Shown: positions 56,888-64,000 of the stretch, in pieces
Position numbering within the stretch: the stretch's first letter is position 1
Layout: every line of letters begins with the position of its first letter
Assembly: GCA_021307315.1 (NCBI GenBank)
Contig: JAJSPD010000017.1
Span: 124,001 to 188,000 of the forward strand
Source of the DNA: Bisporella sp. PMI_857
Taxonomy: Eukaryota; Ascomycota; Leotiomycetes; Helotiales; Helotiaceae
DNA length: 64,000 nt
Direction of reading: 5' to 3'
Position numbers and translations under genes: made by a program
Notes under the pieces: model-generated
The model's database searches: none
Told to the model about the DNA's origin: nothing
What the model saw: the letters and a program-made list of their open reading frames with translations, nothing else

Positions 56888-59800
56888 CTCGAGGGGGCGG
56901 CCTGGAGGAAGTGGTCGGCTGATATATTGGCAGTGTAATCTATCTGGGTCCACGATTCTTTCGCGGCTGATGTCACAATACAGGTAGATTCTAAAGTGGT
57001 GATGCGTGTCTTGATACCGTTGTGAAGAGTTTGAACTGACGGAAGGTTGTTCATGCCAAGCTTGGAGGCGTGATGCTTATGGAGATTATCTTATCGATAA
57101 GGAACCCAATGACAGGGGTATACCTTAAGCGACCTGTGGCTTTGCATCTGATATTCTTCTTACTCCTCCCGCATCTGACATACTTTTTTTTTCTTCCTCA
57201 GCTGACCTTACAACCTATTTGTTCTCGGTTTGAATTTGTCCTTCACCTTAAACTATCCCATCAATTCGATATGTTCCTTCTAGTGCTACTCTCTCCCAAG
57301 CGGGTAATAATACAGACTTTCCATTTGAGTACATAAAATGACTCCTGAACAGATCCTCAGAAGCATGGTATGTGGCTGGGCTATCAGGACAGTCACCACC
57401 GGGTAGATGTAATTGATTTGTGCAAAAGGTGGTGGATGCCTCTCGCCATGCCTTTAGCCTGAACTACTACCTTAGCTTGAGAGCAGTCCAAATTGGATTA
57501 TGCATTAAATTTGGTTAACTTTTGCCTCGATATTGATCACAAAACTAGCGACTGTGCCATTATCGCTTTCCAAGCAAACACTCCCTTTCGAGAAGGTCGA
57601 ACAGCTATTGTGCGTGATCAGAATCGCTGTACTGTGATGGGGTTTTTATTTTGTGGTTCCTCATAGCGTCCGGCTAGTTTCACGGGCGAACAGCCTTCTC
57701 AAAGATGTTCGGTACATCACATGTACATTAGTCATGCAGTACTAGGTTGCAGTGCACATCTGTTATACAATCAGGCTTTGGTGCCGGTCCCAGGTACCAG
57801 AATCGGATTAAATCGATCACGCTTCCGAACTAACGCGTCAAGTACGGCGGGGGATCCTACAAACCTTATAATAATTGCCGAGAAGGGCGGCAGAAATCAG
57901 TGCTCAAACACAGGGCTAGGGACATGACTATACCTACTTCTACTTAGCAGCCTGTTAATGCAGCTTTCTTAATTTCCCTTTCAAATCTAGCAATCCAGTG
58001 ATGCCTCGCTAACGGAAGAAGGTTTGTTGCTTTTGCTGCTTGGTTGGCCCGTTTGGTGGCTTGCCATTCATCATCTCTTCAATGGAACCTGAGTCTGCAG
58101 CGAACCGTGAACCCGTCCCAAGATTTTATACCCTATGTTGTGTGACGTAGATGCATGCATACGACAACTTACAGTGATTCTTCGCAATGCAACCAGAAGA
58201 CCCTTGTTCTTACAAAGCTGGTATATGAACAGACGTCACCAAGTAGTTGAAGTGCACTGTAAGCTACGAGGTGGACACGTATATGGCTTACGGCCGTTAT
58301 AATCCATCGCTCTCTTGACTGAAACCATTTGCAATTTTGATGCCAGAGCCATCCTTGGACTCCCCTTAGAATTATTACTGAAAGTATGAAATGAGTATCC
58401 CGCTTAAAAGCCCACAAAGGTTTGTAGCTACAGCGTGGGATTGGGGTATAAGTCATTTTCCCCTGTCATTAAAAGGTGGTCTTCGATTCGACTTCAGCCA
58501 GCTTTACGAATTTGGTCGATTGGCGCTTTGCTGCTTACCAGCCGATTTCATGGTTTCACCACATATTATTGCTGGGAAAGCGGCGGATAGGGAATACCAT
58601 TGGTAAAACTTTTGGAGGCACGTTGTAACACCACCGATGGCCAAGATGGCTCAAAGATATTCTGTTATTTACGCTCTAACCAAAAAAAGTTGATCCAGAT
58701 CATAGAGGCAAAATCGGCATCCTTTTTGCACATCCTTCTTAGTTTTCGGGGTCCGAGAGCCAATTCCTTCCAGAAATTTCCCCATCAAACGCCTTATTGG
58801 GACTGGTTATGCGCTCAATTGGCTCCAAATGTGACTCTGAAATCCAAGATTGGACCCCTAGTCTTCTGAGACATCTTCACATCTCGCTCTTCTAGAATAG
58901 TGCGGCTCTCGATGGAATAATCAATGCCATGTCGTTTACTGAAACATAAAGTGTAAGGTGTGTGGTGCAAAAGTTCAAAGAGACATCGTGGATCCGCCAA
59001 GGTCATTCCAATTGTTCCTTCCAGCGCCTATGCTTCCAAGAGTCTTCCAGAAAAGTCGTTATTTGTTACTCACAGTAGATAAGCGCATGTTTTCTGTCGG
59101 AACCAGTGGCACGGCATCTTCCATTCTCTCGGGTCTTGACGCTGGGTACAGAGGATGCGTGTAATTACCAGTGATTACCGGTGGGCCTTTTGCTTACTTG
59201 GGTATATCAGAGATATTAACCAGCCAATACGCCCACCAGTCGCTCATTTACACTGTATACGAATGCCTAGATGCCTCCTCTTGCAGCCAATTGCGCTTCA
59301 TTTGCGCTTCTGAATACTTCGAATGCGCAACCAGGGGGGGCCTAATAATGGCGTCTTCATATTGACAGGGACCGCTATAGAGGCCGAGTGCCCAGCCGTT
59401 TACGCCAAATCTCCCCTGTTGCACATGCTAACGGCAGGACGTTAGGCTGGAACACCCCCCCCCCCCCGACCAGCAGCACCCATTAGTCAAACTACCTACC
59501 CAAACTTTCGAGGGGATTATTAGCTTTTCCTTGCCGTCCTGTCTTCTGCACGAAGGAGGGGTCCGTATCGTCAGAGTCGAGCATGGAATCTTTTGCCTTT
59601 GCACATCCCATCAGCGGCCATCAACGCCTGCGCATCCGGTAATAAATCCATAAATCATCCATCACATATCGGAAAGCCCAAAGCCAAGTGTTGAAGTGGG
59701 TGGGTGCCACCACTGTGCTGTGCTTCCTCAATCAAGCACGTTCCCTCACTCGACCCTCTCAACCACGCTGCTCCACGACCACCACTGCCACTACCGTACC

Positions 59801-60342
59801 GTACCGTACCGTACTCTTTACGCACCCGCGTTTCAATCCAATCCCCCCCCTCGCCCCAATCTGATCGATTTGTTAAAGCAATCAATCTTCCGTTTGCGCG
59901 GCTAAGATCGTGGCCAGATCACGACTAGGCTCGTTAGATTCGTCGTACCACGAGGTGAAGCGCACCAAAAATAAGGTACTTATGCCCTGATCGTCATTGG
60001 GAGTTTCATTCATCACCACACCCTTGGTACTCCTCAACTTATTATACTGGGATTCGTGGCGTGGCGTGGCCTTGTTTAAGGGCTATTAGTGCTCGCAAGG
60101 GAAGCTCTTATAAAGATAGTCGTTCATAGCAGCGGGGGGGCAATCCTCGGCTCGATCTCCGGACTTTTAAGGTTGCGATACCCTCAAGACCTTCCCACAA
60201 GGCTATTGTGCTTTCCTGGACCAAGTGTAGAAGTTGGATCTGTCCGGACCTAGCGAGGAGGACCTTTGCGCCGTCGGCTTCTCATTGCAATTCATCGTAA
60301 CACTGGAGCCACTACGGGAGTTGTCGCTCCATCCTAGGCGCA
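56888..60342. other. Long divergent upstream region (CIA2 / glutamine-rich regulator)
   Basis: About 3.5 kb without a supportable gene, between divergent starts. It contains a C(13) run at about 59455-59467 and a pentamer array TACCG x4 at 59792-59814. Pyrimidine-rich sequence occupies about 59680-59880. Short open frames (for example 57070-57336 and 58600-58869) have no domain. Such a length fits a heavily regulated transcription-factor gene. Confidence 0.45.
59792..59814 (+). repeat. Pentanucleotide tandem repeat (TACCG)4
   Basis: Four perfect copies plus TAC, in the presumed promoter or leader of the downstream regulator. Confidence 0.85.
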
Positions 60343-63300
60343 ATGGCAGGAGAGCAGCCAGGAGGAAGAAGGCTTCTGCCGCAGAATCCGCAAATACAGA
60401 ATTTCTCTTTTGCTCCCAATAACATGGGTCAAAGGGAGAACCAGAAGAGTGCGCATGACCCGTCTCCGAAAAATCGTATATCATCAAGAAGGTTCATATC
60501 TGACATCAATAGATTATGTTTTCGTGGATGAACACAATCGACATAAGCGCTTGAAGGGTACTTGACTCTATATCTCCTTCGTAACTTAATGTCATCTAAC
60601 ATGGTTCTAGTGATGCGCGCCTGCGAGGGCTGTCGGAGGCGCAAAATCAAGTGTGATGCTGCGACAACAAACACATGGCCATGTTCGGCATGCATTCGCC
60701 TGAAGCTAAATTGTGTCCCTCCGACCGTGAATTATGATCAACCTTATCAAGGCGACCCTCAGGGATTTGAGCGGCAAGGAGGAGAGTATGAAGGTGGCGG
60801 CGGTGAAGAGGGATATCACCAACAAATTTCAATGCAGCAGCAGTTGGCGTCACAACAAAAAAACATACCTCCGATTTACACACAACATATTCCATATCAA
60901 GAGTCTGTGGGCGCGTATCAACCTGTGCCATACGGCGAACCATCTTCGAGTCATAGTCAACAATCTATGCATTATGGCAATTTGCATACTCCAGTCAGTG
61001 TAGTCGATCAGCATCAGTATCCACCACAGTCCGCATATCCCACCCCGACCGTAGGCCAACAACCTCAATCACATTTACAATCACAACACTCTCAAGGGAA
61101 CTACGATGATCAGTATGGACAAGAGAGCCTAACAGAGTTGCTTGGAAACCTAAAAGTGAATGCTGATGGATCTGGTTCGTTATCCCAATCCTCTACCCTC
61201 CTCGCGTAAAGCTAACAGACATTTAGCCCCATATATCAATAGCAAGAATCAGAATAAGAATAAAGCGCTAGCCGGTGAACTGGAGGAGCCAGCTTTTGAA
61301 GATGTTGACGAGTATAAAACGACGTTGCCACCAATTATATCTGCGCCTGGAATGAAAATCAGGATACCGCCAGAGCTAATGCCGGACGAAGAAACAGTAC
61401 TACACTATTTCGAGATGTACTTCATGAATGTACATCCATATGTGCCAGTGCTCAACAAGCCACTCTTTTATCAGCAATGGCACACAAATCGTGATGCAAT
61501 TTCTCCCCTTATTCTCGAAGCTATTTTCGCTATAGCAGGCAGGCTTGCTGATGAGCCAACTCAAGGCCATCAATGGTTATCTTTAGCGTCCAGTCCGTCT
61601 CTGCTTTCCAAATTTTTGCCACTAATACTAATAATCTCCAGAACACGCAGACTCTTTCATGGATGTCCCACGACTGAGTACTCTCCAAGCATTACTAATA
61701 ATCCTCAAGGCAAGAGAATCTGCTCCCAAGCGGGGTTACTATTATCGATCGTGGATGACAGTTGTTCAATGCGTACAAATGGCGAAAGATCTTGGTCTCG
61801 ATGAGCATTTTGAAGAGCACCGAGCAGGCCGCTCCTGTGGATCGGATATCGCCGACTGCATTACAAAAACTCGAATATGGCAGACCATATTTATTTGTGA
61901 GCTCATGGTTGGATCCCCTCAAGGTCGGACAGACCTAGGAGTTGAGATGGACACTCTCGATCTCAGCGTTCCTCGACCGATGCCTGGCCTAGATGATTCC
62001 GAGTATCACATCACGAGAAATTTCACCTACTTCACCAGAGTTGTGCGAAACGTGAGGAAAATGAACAACGCTTACGCAAATATCAAGAAGCGAAAGGACT
62101 GGGGACTTGATCCGGAATTTGTTGGACTGAATCCTTCCTTCGACAATTGGATCAACGACTTACCTAACGACCTGAAAGTTACGTTTCCACCAGATGGATC
62201 ACCGCCATGGTTGCCATCTCACTACATCGGGAATCTACATTCTTATTATTTTCTCGGAATCATCATGCTACATCGACCTCAATTAACATTCATGGACCCA
62301 ACAGGTGCTGATGGAGGATGGAAACACCACATGATGATTTGCTATTCTTCTGCAAAACTTCTCTGCAGGTTGCAAGAGGCTCTCTTACAGTCATTTGGAA
62401 TGACAGGGCTTCTGTGCATGCAACGTGGTATTAACTTTAGTATATATTGCATATTGACATGCACTGTTCTGCACCTGGTTGGTGAAACACATCGAAAATG
62501 AGTATTTGCACTAATTTTATCCTAGGTTGCGCTTACTTCCCCTGATCCAGATCTGAATCAGGACGCTCGAGAATATTTTACTCGGCACATGCGTGTTCTC
62601 GAGAAGTGCTCTACCTCGTGGCCAATGCCCGATATGCAGCAACAAATAGACGCATTAAGGGAAGCGTTCTCTGCTGACACTAGGAAGCCATTTGTATTGA
62701 AGCCATCTTTCCCATATGGAAGCCCAGCTCCTGCACAGAACACGACTCCACCGCGCCACCTAGCGCCATATCGGCAGCCAAGCTCTCACCCCTCGGGAGG
62801 ACAGCCAAATTTGGAGCATTCGCATGCCCAGCCAAATGTCAGTTACACAAACCATCCCATTTCACCACCTATCTCTGCTGGAAGTGTGGACACCAAAAGT
62901 GACTCTCCTACCGTACAGTCTCTGGTAATGATGCCCCCCGGACAACGAGGTCCTCAACCGCCAATGCCGAGTGGAGTGCCAATGGCCGATCCCTCAGGCT
63001 GGAATCCTGCTGTGATATTTGAGTAAGCATATATACGTCCACCCATATTCTCATCATACAAAGCTGACACAGCAATAGCCGGTGGAATACTACTTTCGGT
63101 ACGACTCCTGCTAGTCATAGCGATCCTGCCCCTAATACACTCCCTCTAAAACATTCCGCTCCAGGTGCCCAAGAAATTCCCTCTGTCCCTGACGGACTTC
63201 CGAGTACTGTGAACCTAACCCAGGGAACTCACCCGATGCCCCCGCAGCAGTATTCTGGGGCCCCGATCCCCTCTTTCGTCAGTCCAAGTATGTGGCAGGA

Positions 63301-63394
63301 GTCTGTAGCTAGTGTATACGAGGGAGGATTGAAGAGACATTGGGATTACGACGATGGAAACTCAGTGAATTCGATAGCGAAACGACGAGGGTGA
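60343..63394 (+). CDS. Glutamine-rich Zn2Cys6 transcription factor
   Basis: Six exons (60343-60475, 60611-61174, 61227-61592, 61642-62477, 62526-63022, 63079-63394) give 903 residues and every phase closes. The first exon (MAGEQPGGRRLLPQNPQIQ) splices through a 135-bp intron into the DNA-binding domain. The cluster is C-x2-C-x6-C-x9-C-x2-C-x6-C at residues 49-79 (RACEGCRRRKIKCDAATTN, WPCSAC, LNC). A Gln/Tyr/Pro-rich region follows to about residue 230. The fungal-specific factor domain begins EETVLHYFEMYFMNVHPYVP and includes GYYYRSWMTVVQCVQMAKDL and TRIWQTIFICELMVG. The C-terminus is Pro/Ser-rich and ends RHWDYDDGNSVNSIAKRRG. The cluster sequence is one I associate with the COL-26/BglR sugar regulators, but that is recollection, not a search. 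Starting at ATG 60589 instead would skip exon 1. Confidence 0.87.
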
Positions 63395-64000
63395 ACAGTG
63401 AACAGAGATGGTCACGAAGTTGACAACCCCCTAAATGATGTGAGAGTTAATAGTTCCAGAACAATTCGAGCCGCAGACTCACGTCAAGATGAGTGGTCAT
63501 GGAAAGGATGGGGAAAATTACATGGAGATGAAGAAGGAATCAAAGAAAGAAGGCTGATGCAAGCCAATGTTTCCGAAGTTCTTCACCTTTGTTTCACGAA
63601 GAGAACGATTGAATGAATGATGTAATGAGGCCACAAACGTGGAAATTGGAGAAGAAATTCAGTAAGATAGAGTGGCCAGGAATAACATCTGGAGGCTTTT
63701 TATTGGATCGAATTCAAAAGGGGAAGGAAAAGGCACGACATGTTAGATAAGGACGGACCGCACGGTGAATGTAAAATTGCCAATGTCTTAAAAGTTATCG
63801 AGACATATTGCAAACAAAAAATAATAAGTCATCCAGCCCAGGTCCAAAATCTTCACACTTTGTGTTGCGAGGCATCTCGATCCTGCACAGTGAAGCATCC
63901 ACATGCTGTAGTACTCATCATTATAAGACTTTGGAGTGGAATTTCAATACCATGTCAAGGTTAACACCAATGGCCATCAGCAAATTTTGACCGCCGTTAC
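63395..64000. other. 3' flank to the window edge
   Basis: About 600 bp after the regulator's stop. It looks like trailer and intergenic sequence. Open frames at 63398-63616 and 63740-63964 have no domain. Confidence 0.45.

Overview
The window is nuclear DNA of a filamentous ascomycete (Pezizomycotina). The genes carry many short introns, mostly 45-170 bp, with GT..AG ends and CTAAC/CTGAC-type branch motifs. The contents include two fungal Zn2Cys6 regulators, a fungal hybrid histidine kinase, PEX2 and TMA23/NTR2-type proteins. A Leotiomycetes-like host is a guess from protein flavour only. I rebuilt gene models by joining exons so that phases close exactly and conserved motifs run through the joins.

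Layout. 1-930: little that can be supported. 1.0-2.3 kb: a broken Na+/H+ antiporter (minus). 2.78-4.64 kb: a complete but dead pogo/Fot-like DNA transposon with TA target duplication. Its transposase is one uninterrupted frame killed by five stops, all explicable as C-to-T/G-to-A changes (RIP-like). 4.7-6.2 kb: PEX2 (minus). 6.2-9.3 kb: long non-coding stretch ahead of a Zn2Cys6 factor at 9.3-11.6 kb (plus). 13.8-15.2 kb: quinone-oxidoreductase-like enzyme with an 11-nt microexon (minus), divergent from an importin-11/KAP120 gene at 15.8-19.7 kb (plus). 20.0-22.1 kb: a Pro/Ser-rich GPI-type surface protein (minus). 23.4-25.8 kb: a membrane-anchored aspartic-protease-like protein with both catalytic sites altered (plus). 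25.8-28.9 kb: AT-rich, holding a broken homeobox gene interrupted by a hAT-type element that itself contains a 156-bp TA-flanked MITE. 28.9-30.2 kb: THG1 (plus). 30.3-31.1 kb: TMA23/GPATCH4-like (minus). 31.6-33.1 kb: NTR2-like (minus), divergent from SmG at 33.5-33.9 kb (plus). 34.3-35.2 kb: rhodanese/CDC25-like protein (minus). 35.9-40.5 kb: hybrid histidine kinase (minus). 43.2-44.3 kb: SAM methyltransferase (minus). 44.6-48.3 kb: KRE33/NAT10 (minus). 48.8-50.1 kb: ERG10 acetyl-CoA acetyltransferase (minus), divergent from SNU114 at 50.6-53.9 kb (plus). 55.9-56.9 kb: CIA2/MIP18 (minus). 60.3-63.4 kb: a second, glutamine-rich Zn2Cys6 regulator (plus).

Most genes are housekeeping: tRNA-His maturation (THG1), 18S rRNA/tRNA acetylation and ribosome biogenesis (KRE33, TMA23), splicing (SNU114, NTR2, SmG), nuclear import (KAP120), Fe-S assembly (CIA2), sterol precursor supply (ERG10) and peroxisome import (PEX2). 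They do not form an operon or cluster. RNA-processing functions are over-represented, which I take as coincidence.

The most unusual items are the nested hAT/MITE insertion in a homeobox relic, the receptor-like pseudo-protease, the RIP-dead transposon with a tandem motif inside its terminal repeats, the 11-nt microexon, and several introns whose length is a multiple of three without stops. I found no CRISPR, rRNA or convincing tRNA.
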